In this document: positions 49,478 to 57,719 of the stretch, piece after piece
Layout of the letters: every line of letters begins with the position of its first letter
How positions within the stretch are numbered: position 1 is the first letter of the stretch
Source of the DNA: Comamonas sp. SCN 65-56
Lineage (GTDB): Bacteria; Pseudomonadota; Gammaproteobacteria; Burkholderiales; Burkholderiaceae_C
Assembly (NCBI RefSeq): GCF_001724135.1
Contig: NZ_MEDS01000008.1
Span: 244,988-308,987, forward strand
Direction: 5' to 3'
DNA length: 64,000 nt
The notes under the pieces: generated by a model
Told to the model about the DNA's origin: nothing
The model's input: only the letters and a program-made list of their open reading frames with translations
The model's database searches: none
Position numbers and translations under genes: made by a program

Positions 49478-49490
49478 CAAGGAAACCACC

Positions 49491-50231
49491 ATGGGCACAG
49501 CCCTCAGCACCCCCTTGGCCCAGCGCTGGAATGCGCTGCTCGATTTGCTGGAAGGCATTGCGCAGGAGCACCCGGACGCGCTGCTGGCTTCCTCCATGGG
49601 CGTGGAAGACACGCTGCTCATCCACGCCCTGATGCAATTGCCCAGGCGCCTTGGCATCTTCATGCTCGACACCGGCCGCCTGCACCCGGAAACACTGGCT
49701 TTGGCAAGCGCCATGGAGCAGCGCTACGGCATCACCATCCAGCTCATGCGCCCGGATCCTGCCGCCGTGCGCGACTACGTGAACACGCATGGCCTGAACG
49801 CCTTCTACGACAGCGTGGAACTACGCCAGCGCTGCTGCGGCATCCGCAAGGTCGAACCGCTGCGACGCGCGCTCGCCGGCCATTCCGCCTGGATCACCGG
49901 CCAGCGGCGTGAGCAATCGGCCACGCGCGCCGAGCTGCCCGAGGCGCAGTGGGACGACGCCTTCGGCCTGCACAAGTACAACCCGCTCGCGAGCTGGAGC
50001 ACCGAAGAGGTCTGGGCCGTCGTGCGCGCGCTGGACATCCCCTACAACCCCTTGCACGACCAGGGCTACCCCTCGATCGGCTGCGAACCCTGCACCCGCG
50101 CCATCCGCCCAGGCGAAGACATCCGCGCCGGCCGCTGGTGGTGGGAGCAGAGGAGCAGCCTGGAATGCGGCCTGCACACCAGCGTCAACGCCAGCCACCA
50201 CGACCATACCGCCCCCACCCCCGCCGCCTGA
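49491..50231 (+). CDS. cysH: APS reductase (assimilatory, iron-sulfur type)
   Basis: Predicted 246-residue thioredoxin-dependent adenylyl-sulfate reductase. The paired cysteines RCCGIRK and GCEPCTR bind a [4Fe-4S] cluster and mark the APS-type rather than the PAPS-type enzyme. LDTGRLHPETL and GQRREQSATR are substrate motifs. The C-terminal catalytic Cys is in SLECGLH. This agrees with the absence of an APS kinase in the cluster. AAGGAAACC lies before ATG 49491. The His-rich tail after ECGLH is short. Confidence 0.95.
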   Translation: MGTALSTPLAQRWNALLDLLEGIAQEHPDALLASSMGVEDTLLIHALMQLPRRLGIFMLDTGRLHPETLALASAMEQRYGITIQLMRPDPAAVRDYVNTHGLNAFYDSVELRQRCCGIRKVEPLRRALAGHSAWITGQRREQSATRAELPEAQWDDAFGLHKYNPLASWSTEEVWAVVRALDIPYNPLHDQGYPSIGCEPCTRAIRPGEDIRAGRWWWEQRSSLECGLHTSVNASHHDHTAPTPAA

Positions 50232-50233
50232 CC

Positions 50234-51151
50234 ATGAACGCATCCGCGACTACCCTGAACCGTACCCACCTCGACTGGCTTGAATCCGAAGCCATCCACA
50301 TCCTGCGCGAGGTCGCCGCCGAGTGCGAACGCCCGGTGCTGCTGTTCTCCGGCGGCAAGGATTCCTGCGTGCTGCTGCGCCTGGCCGAAAAGGCCTTTCG
50401 CCCGGGTAAATTCCCCTTTCCGTTGCTGCACGTCGATACCGGCCACAACTTCCCCGAGGTGATCGCGTTTCGCGACCAGCGCGCGGTCGAACTCGGTGAA
50501 CAACTCATCGTGCGCAGCGTCGAGGATTCCATCGCACGCGGCACCGTGGTGCTGCGCCATGAAAACGAGTCGCGCAACGCCGCGCAGGCCACGACGCTGC
50601 TGGAAGCCATCGCCGAGTTCCGCTTCGACGCCTGCATCGGCGGCGCGCGCCGTGACGAGGAAAAGGCGCGCGCCAAGGAGCGCATCTGCTCGTTTCGCGA
50701 CGAGTTCGGCCAGTGGGACCCGAAGAACCAGCGCCCCGAGCTCTGGAACCTCTACAACACCCGCGTGCACCCGGGCGAGAACATCCGCGTGTTCCCGATC
50801 TCCAACTGGACCGAGCTTGACATCTGGCAGTACATCGCACGCGAAGAACTCGCGCTGCCTCTCATCTATTACAGCCACGTGCGCCCCGTCGTGCGTCGCC
50901 AGGGGTTGCTCGCGCCCGTCACGCCGCTCACCCCGGCGCGTGAGGGCGAGGTGGTGGAAGACGTGCGCGTGCGCTTTCGCACCGTGGGCGATGTCTCGTG
51001 CACCTGCCCGGTCGAATCCGATGCCGCCACGCCGGTGGACATCATCGCCGAGACGGCGGTGACCACCATCACCGAGCGCGGCGCGACGCGCATGGACGAC
51101 AAGCTCAACGAGGCGTCGATGGAACGGCGCAAGAAAATGGGGTATTTCTGA
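50234..51151 (+). CDS. cysD: Sulfate adenylyltransferase small subunit
   Basis: Predicted 305-residue ATP-sulfurylase subunit. The PP-loop is LLFSGGKDSCVLLRLAEKAF; HVDTGHNFPE and GGARRDEEKARAKER are conserved. It forms APS from ATP and sulfate with CysN. It starts 2 bases after cysH and its stop overlaps the cysN ATG by one base (TGATG). Confidence 0.96.
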   Translation: MNASATTLNRTHLDWLESEAIHILREVAAECERPVLLFSGGKDSCVLLRLAEKAFRPGKFPFPLLHVDTGHNFPEVIAFRDQRAVELGEQLIVRSVEDSIARGTVVLRHENESRNAAQATTLLEAIAEFRFDACIGGARRDEEKARAKERICSFRDEFGQWDPKNQRPELWNLYNTRVHPGENIRVFPISNWTELDIWQYIAREELALPLIYYSHVRPVVRRQGLLAPVTPLTPAREGEVVEDVRVRFRTVGDVSCTCPVESDAATPVDIIAETAVTTITERGATRMDDKLNEASMERRKKMGYF

Positions 51152-52455
51152 TGAACGCCGTGAACGATCTCTGGCCCGAAGCGCGCAACAAGGGCGTGCT
51201 GCGTCTGGTCACCGCCGGCTCGGTTGACGATGGCAAATCCACGCTGATCGGGCGCCTGCTGCTGGACAGCAAGGGCGTGTTTGCCGACCAGCTTGCCGCC
51301 ATCTCGGGCTCGCGCTACTCGCGTGCACCGGCGGATGCGCTCGACCTGGCGCTGCTCACCGACGGTCTGGAAGCCGAGCGCGAGCAGGGCATCACCATCG
51401 ACGTCGCCTACCGCTACTTCGCCACGCCGGCTCGCAAGTTCATCATCGCCGACGCGCCGGGGCATGAGCAGTACACGCGCAACATGGTCACCGGCGCCTC
51501 CACGGCGGACGCTGCCGTCATCCTGATCGACGCCGCACGCGCGCAAGGCGGCGAGCTGCTGCCCCAGACCAAGCGCCACGCGACACTCGCCCAGCTGCTG
51601 GGCCTGCGCCACATCCTCATCGCCATCAACAAGATGGATCAGGTGGGCTGGAGCCAGGCGGTATTCGAGCGCATCCAGACCAGCGTGAACACGCTGGCCG
51701 AGCGCTTGGGCATCCCCGCCCTCACCTGCGTGCCACTGTCGGCGTTGACCGGCGACAACGTGGTCGATCCCAGCGCGCACATGCCGTGGTACCAGGGCCT
51801 GCCGCTGCTGCCGCTGCTCGAATCGCTGCCGCTGGAAAAACCGGTGCAGGAAGAACGCCCTCGCCTGTTCGTGCAATGGGTTATCCGCCACGAAGGCAGC
51901 AGCACGCAGGCCTTTCGCGGCTACGCCGGGCAGTTGCAAGGCGGCGTGCTGCGCGTGGGCGATGAGGTGGCGGTGCTGCCCAGCGGCGAAGCGGCGCGGG
52001 TGCAAGCGCTCTACCAGGGCAACACACCACTTGAAGCCGCCGCAGCGGGCGACAGCGTCACGCTGGTGCTCGATCGCGAGATCGACGTCTCGCGCGGCGA
52101 CCTGCTGGTGAGCGGCGCCAAAGCGCCCCAGGTGGCGCGCGAGTTCGACGCTGACCTGTGCTGGCTTGACCGCCAGACGCTCAACCCGGCGCGCTGGTAC
52201 TGGCTCAAGCAGGGCACACGGCTGACACAAGCGCGCATCACGGCGGTCACAAGCAAACGCGACATCAGCGAACTCACAACGGTGGACTGGAGCGGGCCGC
52301 TCGCGAGCAACGACATCGGCCGCGTGCGCATCCGCACGCGCGACGCGCTGGCGCTCGATGATTACGACGAGGCGCGTAGCACCGGCGCCTTCATCCTGAT
52401 CGACGACGCCAGCCACCAGACGGCGGCGGCGGGCATGGTGCGGCTGGGGAACTGA
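51151..52455 (+). CDS. cysN: Sulfate adenylyltransferase GTPase subunit
   Basis: Predicted 434-residue EF-Tu-like GTPase coupling GTP hydrolysis to APS formation. G1 is GSVDDGKSTLIGRLL, G3 is DAPGHEQYTRNM, G4 is NKMDQVGW. Its length stops before any APS kinase domain, so this is CysN and not the CysNC fusion. Last gene of the assimilation cluster. The start ATG 51151 overlaps the cysD stop. Confidence 0.96.
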   Translation: MNAVNDLWPEARNKGVLRLVTAGSVDDGKSTLIGRLLLDSKGVFADQLAAISGSRYSRAPADALDLALLTDGLEAEREQGITIDVAYRYFATPARKFIIADAPGHEQYTRNMVTGASTADAAVILIDAARAQGGELLPQTKRHATLAQLLGLRHILIAINKMDQVGWSQAVFERIQTSVNTLAERLGIPALTCVPLSALTGDNVVDPSAHMPWYQGLPLLPLLESLPLEKPVQEERPRLFVQWVIRHEGSSTQAFRGYAGQLQGGVLRVGDEVAVLPSGEAARVQALYQGNTPLEAAAAGDSVTLVLDREIDVSRGDLLVSGAKAPQVAREFDADLCWLDRQTLNPARWYWLKQGTRLTQARITAVTSKRDISELTTVDWSGPLASNDIGRVRIRTRDALALDDYDEARSTGAFILIDDASHQTAAAGMVRLGN

Positions 52456-52485
52456 ACGCGCCAGGTGCCCCGCAGAGCGAAATCG

Positions 52486-52530
52486 CCATCGGCATTCATG
52501 CGCATAAAATATGCGCATGAATGCTGATGG
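52486..52530 (+). promoter_or_regulatory. ccdAB operator palindrome and candidate type I-F target
   Basis: Arms at 52486-52506 and 52510-52530 are complementary at 20 of 21 positions around a three-base AAA centre; for example GCATTCATGCGCATA pairs with TATGCGCATGAATGC. TAAAAT at 52505-52510 could be the -10 box. This is the expected place for CcdA-CcdB autoregulation. The left arm, from CC at 52486-52487 onward (protospacer 52488-52519), also matches the guide following the lone CRISPR repeat downstream. Confidence 0.75.
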
Positions 52531-52540
52531 GAATGCTGCC

Positions 52541-52780
52541 ATGCTTCGCTTCGACAACGCGTCCAAGAAGTCCACCAACCTCTCGCTCAACAGCAAGGTG
52601 CTGGAAGCAGCGCGGGAGATGGGCATGAACGTTTCACAGACGGTCGATGAACTGCTGGCGGCCGAAGTCCGGCGCCGCTACTGGGAACGTTGGAACAGCG
52701 CCAACCAGGAGGCCATTGCCGCCTACAACGCCCGCATCGAGAGAGAGGGCCTGCCGCTGGCGCCATACCGCAGTTTCTGA
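52541..52780 (+). CDS. ccdA: CcdA-family antitoxin
   Basis: Predicted 79-residue type II antitoxin. The N-terminal part STNLSLNSKVLEAAREMGMNVSQTVDELL is a ribbon-helix-helix fold for DNA binding. The C-terminal half ERWNSANQEAIAAYNARIEREGLPL matches the toxin-wrapping tail of CcdA. I chose ATG 52541 because earlier in-frame ATGs (52511, 52517) lie inside the operator palindrome. It is followed 3 bases later by ccdB. Base composition is close to the surroundings. Confidence 0.9.
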   Translation: MLRFDNASKKSTNLSLNSKVLEAAREMGMNVSQTVDELLAAEVRRRYWERWNSANQEAIAAYNARIEREGLPLAPYRSF

Positions 52781-52783
52781 GCC

Positions 52784-53098
52784 ATGGCGCGTTTCGACGT
52801 TTACCAGCACCCCGACGCTGCACTGCGCGCCACCACGCCATTTCTGCTTGACGTGCAAAACGAGTACATCAGCGGCTTGCAGACACGCGTCGTCATCCCC
52901 CTGCGCAGCGCGCGCTGTGTGCCGCTGCCGCTGCACGACCTCAACCCTGCGCTGCAAGTCAATGGCGCCGCCGTCATTCTGGACACAGCCGCCTTGGGCG
53001 CGCTGCCCCTGTCCGCCCTGAAAAATCCCGTAGCCAACCTGAAGGCGCAAGCCGGGCTGATCGCCAATGCCATGGACGCGCTGTTTGGCGGGTATTGA
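52784..53098 (+). CDS. ccdB: CcdB-family gyrase-poison toxin
   Basis: Predicted 104-residue toxin. FDVYQHPDAALRATTPFLLDVQNEYI and RVVIPLRSAR are CcdB signatures, and the C-terminus ends AMDALFGGY. F-plasmid CcdB ends FWGI and uses that end to inhibit DNA gyrase; here the last three residues are GGY, so gyrase action is plausible but not certain. It forms a pair with ccdA. Downstream is a long non-coding stretch with a lone CRISPR repeat. Confidence 0.88.
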   Translation: MARFDVYQHPDAALRATTPFLLDVQNEYISGLQTRVVIPLRSARCVPLPLHDLNPALQVNGAAVILDTAALGALPLSALKNPVANLKAQAGLIANAMDALFGGY

Positions 53099-53261
53099 GC
53101 CCGGGCAGCCCCGCGCTTCGGACTCACGACGGCCCCAAAGAATGGCCCGTACGTCCTTCGCACGTCGGTGATCGTGCAGATCGGTATGGGGCGCAAGGCT
53201 CTTTTTTGCCACCTGTAGCGGTGGCTACGGGCAACAAAGGCGCTGTGTCTGTGCTGATCAC

Positions 53262-53289
53262 GTTCACTGCCGCATAGGCAGCTCAGAAA
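53262..53289 (+). CRISPR. Solitary type I-F-like CRISPR repeat
   Basis: A 28-base unit with the type I-F repeat features: GTTCACTGCCG at the start, a CTGCC/GGCAG hairpin with a five-base loop recognised by Cas6f (Csy4), and the eight-base 5'-handle CTCAGAAA at the end. By memory it differs from the Yersinia I-F repeat at only two positions. No second full repeat occurs at a 32-base spacing on either side, and no cas gene is in the window. It lies 163 bp after ccdB on the same strand. Confidence 0.85.
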
Positions 53290-53321
53290 ATCGGCTTGTA
53301 TGCGGTTCTTGTTCATCGGCT
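53290..53321 (+). ncRNA. Candidate crRNA-like guide aimed at the ccdAB operator
   Basis: The 32 bases directly after the repeat handle would form a spacer. Positions 1-6 (ATCGGC), 8 and 11-15 (ATGCG) are identical to 52488-52502 in the ccdAB operator, so 12 of the first 15 match; the rest does not. The target is preceded by CC. After 21 bases a GTTCA could be the worn start of a second repeat. Transcription and processing are inferred. Confidence 0.5.
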
Positions 53322-53455
53322 CACGATTTACGCTCCGCGCTTCCTCTCTACATTCGTTCGCCCTCATGCAGTTGCGCTTCGCTTTGCTCACTGTGACCAG
53401 CTCGTAGCGGGGCTTGCACCCGCAGGTGTGCGCTCATGCTGGGCGCACGCAAACA

Positions 53456-53487
53456 AAAACCCGCTCCCTGTGACAGGAGCGGGTTTT
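53456..53487 (+). terminator. Bidirectional intrinsic terminator
   Basis: AAAACCCGCTCC and GGAGCGGGTTTT form a 12-bp stem around an eight-base loop, with A/T runs on both outer sides. It can end transcription from ccdAB/guide on the plus strand and from the tRNA on the minus strand. Confidence 0.88.
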
Positions 53488-53497
53488 GATGTGTCAT

Positions 53498-53514
53498 GGG
53501 GCTTTGTGAGCCCC
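53498..53514 (-). terminator. Small hairpin after tRNA-Met
   Basis: GGGGCT and AGCCCC with a five-base loop, a few bases beyond the tRNA 3' end. It has no U-run and may help with 3' processing or pausing rather than full termination. Confidence 0.45.
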
Positions 53515-53519
53515 TTGTT

Positions 53520-53596
53520 TGGTGGTGGTACCGGGACTTGAACCTGGGACATCAGCATTATGAATGCTGCGCTCTAACCAACTGAGCTATACCACC
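53520..53596 (-). tRNA. tRNA-Met (CAT), elongator type
   Basis: Minus-strand cloverleaf of 77 bases including an encoded CCA. Acceptor GGTGGTA/TACCACC, D-arm GCTC/GAGC, anticodon stem CAGCA/TGCTG with loop TTCATAA (anticodon CAT), and T-arm with TTCAAGT. The acceptor and the lack of the initiator GGG/CCC pairs favour elongator tRNA-Met; the lysidine-modified Ile (CAT) tRNA is a less likely alternative. Confidence 0.93.
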
Positions 53597-53666
53597 GAAG
53601 CGGGGCATTCTAGCCGAAAAAGCCCGGTTTCCGATCACCATCGGGCATCCTTTACGATTTCGCACC

Positions 53667-54881
53667 ATGGCCCTCCCTCCACTTGCAGGCTCGCCGCGCC
53701 GCGGCCGCGACATTCACGAAGCGCACCGCGCAGCCACGCCGCTGGAGCTGCTGTTTGACCTGACTTTCGTCGTCGCCGTGGCGCTGGCCGCCGCGCAACT
53801 GCACCACGCCGAGGGCGCGGGGCACACGCTGGCGGCCCTGCCCGGCTATCTGCTGGCATTTTTCGCCATCTGGTGGGCGTGGATGAACTACACGTGGTTC
53901 GGCTCGGCCTACGACAACGACGACGCCACCTACCGCGTGCTCACCCTGCTGCAAATGGCGGGCGTGCTGGTGTTTGCCACTGGCGTCCCGGGGTTGTTCG
54001 AGGGGCGCACCGCGCTGGCGGTGGCAGGCTATGCGGCGATGCGGCTGCCGCTGTGCGTCCAGTGGCTGCGTGCGGCGCAGGGCGACCCGCTGCGGCGCGG
54101 CACCTGTCTGCGTTATGCCGCAGGCGTGGCCTGCGTGCAGGTGCTGTGGATCGCGCAGTTCTTCTCGGCAAGCGCCGGTCTGCTGCCGCAAGGCCTGATC
54201 TGGCCCAGCCTGATCGCGCTGGTGCTGCTGGAACTGGCCGTGCCGCTGTGGGCCGAAACGGTGGGCCCGCCCACGCCCTGGCATGCGCACCACATCGCCG
54301 AGCGCTACAGCGGCTTCGTCATCATGATTCTGGGCGAGAGCATTCTGGGTGCGACCAATGCCGTGAGCAATCTGGTGCAAGCCAGCGGGTTGACGGCAGA
54401 GCTGGCGCTGCTGGGTCTGGCAGGCGCACTGCTGGCGTTTTGCCTGTGGTGGATGTACTTCCTGCTGCCCTCGGGGGAGTCACTGCACCAGCACCGCGAG
54501 CGCGCGTTTCTCTGGGGCTATGGGCACTACGTGACGTTTGCCGCACTCGCCGCCGTGGGCAGCGGGCTGGAAGTGGTGGCCGATGCGGTCAAGCAGGACA
54601 GCGCCAATTCCGCGTTGCAGGCGATCACCATGGTGGCTGCGGCGCAGGCCATTTACATCGCCTCCATCTGGGCGCTGCACCGCCACGCCACGCGCTCATC
54701 GCACCGGCAACTGGTCCTGGTGCTGGTAGTGCTGGCCTGCGTGGGGCTGGCACCGCTGGCCGTGGCGCAAGGGCTGCCGCTGGTCTGGGGACTGTTGCTG
54801 CTGTCGCTGGGGCCGCTGGTCTCCATCGTCTACAACGAGCGCGGCCGCACGCATTGCGCGGCGGATTTTGTGGTGCGTTGA
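53667..54881 (+). CDS. Low temperature requirement protein A (LtrA) family
   Basis: Predicted 404-residue membrane protein with about ten to twelve hydrophobic segments. TPLELLFDLTFVVAVALAA is the LtrA start motif, and HIAERYSGFVIMILGESILG is the second conserved block. The family was named for cold growth in Listeria; its biochemical role is not established. It is followed by a strong stem-loop, so probably a single-gene transcript. Confidence 0.88.
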   Translation: MALPPLAGSPRRGRDIHEAHRAATPLELLFDLTFVVAVALAAAQLHHAEGAGHTLAALPGYLLAFFAIWWAWMNYTWFGSAYDNDDATYRVLTLLQMAGVLVFATGVPGLFEGRTALAVAGYAAMRLPLCVQWLRAAQGDPLRRGTCLRYAAGVACVQVLWIAQFFSASAGLLPQGLIWPSLIALVLLELAVPLWAETVGPPTPWHAHHIAERYSGFVIMILGESILGATNAVSNLVQASGLTAELALLGLAGALLAFCLWWMYFLLPSGESLHQHRERAFLWGYGHYVTFAALAAVGSGLEVVADAVKQDSANSALQAITMVAAAQAIYIASIWALHRHATRSSHRQLVLVLVVLACVGLAPLAVAQGLPLVWGLLLLSLGPLVSIVYNERGRTHCAADFVVR

Positions 54882-54920
54882 ACGGCACCCATCCGCCGGG
54901 CGGATGGGCCATGGTGCCGT
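54882..54920 (+). terminator. Stem-loop after ltrA
   Basis: Inner stem CCCATCCGC/GCGGATGGG with loop CGG, and an outer ACGGCA/TGCCGT pair. It starts right after the stop codon. There is no good U-run, so it may be a partial terminator or an mRNA end structure. Confidence 0.55.
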
Positions 54921-54939
54921 CAGCCTTTAGACGAGGTTT

Positions 54940-55005
54940 ATCAAAAAATTAGTAGCTGCCAGCGCTTGCCCACAAAGCGCTAGAGCCATATTTGACTGAT
55001 ATTTT
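54940..55005 (+). repeat. Dispersed palindromic repeat, copy g
   Basis: TCAAAAAATTAGTAGCTGCC, AGCGCTTGCCCAC, AAAGCGCTAGAGCC, then ATATTTGACTG. Full member of the family, filling the space between ltrA and the enoyl-CoA hydratase stop. Confidence 0.88.
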
Positions 55006-55785
55006 TCAGCGATTGCTGAATTGCGCTGCACGCTTGTTCACGAAGGCGTCCATGCCTTCCTTCTGGTCCTGGGTGGCGAACAGCGCGTGAAACAGGCGGC
55101 GCTCGAACATCACGCCATCCGAGAGGCCGCTCTCGAACGCGCGGTTGACCGATTCCTTGGCCGCCATCACCGCGATCTGCGAGAAGCCGGCGATGGTCAG
55201 GGCCGCGCCCAGGGTTTCTTCCATGAGCTTGTCCAGCGGCACCACGCGGCTGACCAGCCCGGCGCGCTCGGCCTCGGTGGCGTCCATCATGCGAGCGGTG
55301 AGTGCCAGGTCCATGGCCTTGGCCTTGCCGACGGCGCGCGGCAGGCGCTGGGTGCCGCCGGCACCGGGGATCACGCCAAGCTTGATCTCGGGCTGGCCGA
55401 ACCTGGCGTTGTCGGCGGCGATGATGAAGTCGCACATCATCGCCAGTTCGCAGCCGCCGCCCAGCGCGTAGCCGCTGACTGCGGCGATCACCGGCTTGCG
55501 CACGCTGCGGATGCGCTCCCAGTTGCGGGTGATGTAGTCGCCCTTGTAGACGTCGGCGAAGGTGTAGCTGGCCATCATGCCGATGTCGGCGCCTGCGGCA
55601 AACGCCTTCTCGCTGCCGGTGACGATCATGCAGCCGATCTTCTCGTCCGCATCAAACGCGGCCAGCGCCTCGCCCAGCTCGTTCATCAGCTGGTCGTTGA
55701 GTGCGTTGAGCTGCTTGGGGCGGTTGAGCGTGACGACGCCGATTTTTTCCGCTTCGGTGCGGACGGTGATGCATTCGTAGACCAT
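55006..55785 (-). CDS. Enoyl-CoA hydratase
   Basis: Predicted 259-residue crotonase-fold enzyme hydrating trans-2-enoyl-CoA in fatty-acid or amino-acid breakdown. The oxyanion-hole region is [13 protein letters not shown], and [17 protein letters not shown] with [22 protein letters not shown] carries the catalytic Glu residues. ATG 55785 follows GCAGGAGC. An upstream start at 55950 is rejected because it overlaps the neighbouring gene. Close to FadB1x/PaaF/EchA6-type hydratases. Confidence 0.93.
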   Translation of the reverse strand: MVYECITVRTEAEKIGVVTLNRPKQLNALNDQLMNELGEALAAFDADEKIGCMIVTGSEKAFAAGADIGMMASYTFADVYKGDYITRNWERIRSVRKPVIAAVSGYALGGGCELAMMCDFIIAADNARFGQPEIKLGVIPGAGGTQRLPRAVGKAKAMDLALTARMMDATEAERAGLVSRVVPLDKLMEETLGAALTIAGFSQIAVMAAKESVNRAFESGLSDGVMFERRLFHALFATQDQKEGMDAFVNKRAAQFSNR

Positions 55786-55834
55786 GGGATGCTCCTGCAA
55801 TGGGTGAGTCAAACCGTTGAATATAGCGGGCAGT

Positions 55835-57595
55835 TCAGGGGTTTCCCAGCCAGGCATCGGCCACCGCGGGATCACGCACGCCGAGGACCAGGTTCTCGCC
55901 CCCTGCATCGGCTGCAGGCAGAACCAGCGGCAAACGCAACAGGCGTGCATCGCGCGCCACCAGCGCCGTCATGTGCGCATCCGGCGCCGCGTAGAGCGGC
56001 AGATCGTCCAGCTTGGTCAGGCGCCAGCCCTCGCCTGCCACTTCCACGCCCAGCCACTCGTCGCCCGCCATCATCCCGGCACGCTCGGCCGCGCTTCCCG
56101 GCAGCACGATCTTGATCTGCACGCTGGCGCTCTCTGTCACGCGCAGGCCCAGGCGCTGGGCGATCTGCGCGGTATCGCTCTTGCATTCCACGCCAATGGC
56201 GGCCAGCAGCTCAGCTACCGGCAGCTCGCCGGTGCCATGCACCCATGCGTCGATCTCGGCGTCCCAACTGCGGCCCGAGCACTGGCGCAGCACGCGGCGG
56301 ATGTCCTGCTCGCTGACAGGCCCGCCGTTGCTGTGCTGCCACAGCGCCCGCATCACGTCGTCCAGCGTGCAGCGGCCCGAGCGGCGCAGCGCAAGATCCA
56401 GACACAACGCCACCAGCGCGCCCTTGGTGTAGTAGCTCACCGTGGTGCCGGGCGTGTTTTCATCGGGCCGGTAATAGCGGATCCAGGCATCAAAGCTGGC
56501 CTGCGCCACGCTCTGCACCTGGCGGCCGGGCGTCTGCAGCACCTGGTTGATGGTTTTGGTGAGCAGCTTGAGGTACGCGTCCTGGGCTATCAGGCCCGCG
56601 CGGCGCAGCAGCAAATCGTCGTAATAGCTGGTGAACCCCTCGAAGAACCAAAGCAGTTCGGTGTAGTTTTCCTGCGTGTAGTCGTAGCGCGCCAGCTCCT
56701 GGGGGCGCATGCGCTTGACGTTCCAGGCGTGGAAATATTCGTGGCTGAACAGACCCAGCAGGGTGGTGTAACCCTCGGGAGCTTTGACCCCGCCCAGGCG
56801 CGGCAGGTCGCGCCGGCCGCAGATGAGGGCGGTGCTGGTGCGGTGCTCCAGCCCGCCATAGCCGCCATCGACCACATTGAGCAAAAAGACATAGCGCTCA
56901 AACGGCGCCTTGCGCTCCGGGCTCCAGAAGCGAATTGCCTCTTCGCAGATACGCTGTACATCGCGCAGCAGTCGGGCACTGTCGAATGATGCGGCAGCAC
57001 CACTCACGACCAAGCGATGCACCACGCCGCAGGCGGTGAATTTGAAATTTTGAAATGCCCCCATTTCCACCGGGCAATCCGCCAGCTCGTCGTAATGCGC
57101 GGCGCGGTAGCTGCCAAAGCCGTGGCGCGCAGCCTTGAGCGGCATGAGCGCTGTGGCCAGTTGCCAGTCGGGGCAGGTCGGCGGGCGCAGCACTTGCAAC
57201 ACGTGCGGCACGTCCTCCTGACCATGCACACGCAGGCACAGACTGGTGGCATTGAAAAAACCGCGCGTTGCGTCCAGCCAGGCCGTGCGCACGGAGCGAT
57301 CACTGGCCACTATTTCATAGCGCAGCACGAGCTCCTCACCGCGTTTGCAGGCGATTTGCCATGCACATTTGCTGGTCTGTCGCAGCGCCACTGCCTTGCC
57401 TCCCTGCTCTGCCCGCAGGTGGATGAGGTTGCGTGCGAACTCGCGCACCAGGTAGCTGCCCGGAATCCAGACCGGCAAGGAGACGGTCTGGCGGGCCGCC
57501 GGTCGGGCGATCGTCAGCGTGAGGTGGTAGCGGTGGCTGCGCGGGTCAGGAGACTCGACGCGGAAATGGATGGCTGGTGTGGATTCAGGTGGCAT
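55835..57595 (-). CDS. M61 family peptidase with PDZ domain
   Basis: Predicted 586-residue metallopeptidase related to glycyl aminopeptidase. The N-terminal beta domain has [19 protein letters not shown]. The zinc site HEYFH (about residue 281) sits in [14 protein letters not shown] with the downstream Glu in [25 protein letters not shown]-terminal PDZ domain follows ([27 protein letters not shown]). No clear signal peptide. I chose ATG 57595; the upstream start adds unrelated residues. Substrate unknown. Confidence 0.9.
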   Translation of the reverse strand: MPPESTPAIHFRVESPDPRSHRYHLTLTIARPAARQTVSLPVWIPGSYLVREFARNLIHLRAEQGGKAVALRQTSKCAWQIACKRGEELVLRYEIVASDRSVRTAWLDATRGFFNATSLCLRVHGQEDVPHVLQVLRPPTCPDWQLATALMPLKAARHGFGSYRAAHYDELADCPVEMGAFQNFKFTACGVVHRLVVSGAAASFDSARLLRDVQRICEEAIRFWSPERKAPFERYVFLLNVVDGGYGGLEHRTSTALICGRRDLPRLGGVKAPEGYTTLLGLFSHEYFHAWNVKRMRPQELARYDYTQENYTELLWFFEGFTSYYDDLLLRRAGLIAQDAYLKLLTKTINQVLQTPGRQVQSVAQASFDAWIRYYRPDENTPGTTVSYYTKGALVALCLDLALRRSGRCTLDDVMRALWQHSNGGPVSEQDIRRVLRQCSGRSWDAEIDAWVHGTGELPVAELLAAIGVECKSDTAQIAQRLGLRVTESASVQIKIVLPGSAAERAGMMAGDEWLGVEVAGEGWRLTKLDDLPLYAAPDAHMTALVARDARLLRLPLVLPAADAGGENLVLGVRDPAVADAWLGNP

Positions 57596-57719
57596 GCCCC
57601 TATTACACCAGTGCCGGCAAACCGTTGCCTTGGGCCGGATCAAGCCCCCGGAATCACTCCGAGGCCGGCAGACACCAGGAAGGCACAGAAAAAGCACCTG
57701 TCCCCGGCATTTGCCAAAA

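Larger units (their letters stand above)
53099..53519 (+). other. Non-coding stretch with a CRISPR repeat and terminators
   Basis: 421 bases without a convincing gene; short open frames here have no recognisable product. The first part, 53099-53261, holds a GCCACC/GGTGGC hairpin at about 53209-53226 and no convincing promoter. The lone type I-F repeat and candidate guide follow. 53322-53455 shows nothing I can name. Two hairpins precede the tRNA. Confidence 0.7.

Noticed and set aside
52511..52540. ccdA start at the earlier ATGs 52511 or 52517
   Set aside because: Both lie inside the operator palindrome and upstream of any usable ribosome site; ATG 52541 gives a normal-length CcdA.
53099..53261. 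A dedicated promoter for the CRISPR-like guide
   Set aside because: No -35/-10 pair with acceptable spacing could be found by eye; read-through from ccdAB is the simpler assumption.
53202..53349. A second full CRISPR repeat 32 bases from the first
   Set aside because: Neither flank at the expected positions shows the hairpin or the handle; only GTTCA at 53311 is left.
53095..53541. Two short plus-strand open frames after ccdB
   Set aside because: No similarity, no ribosome sites, and they cross the repeat, the terminator or the tRNA 3' end.
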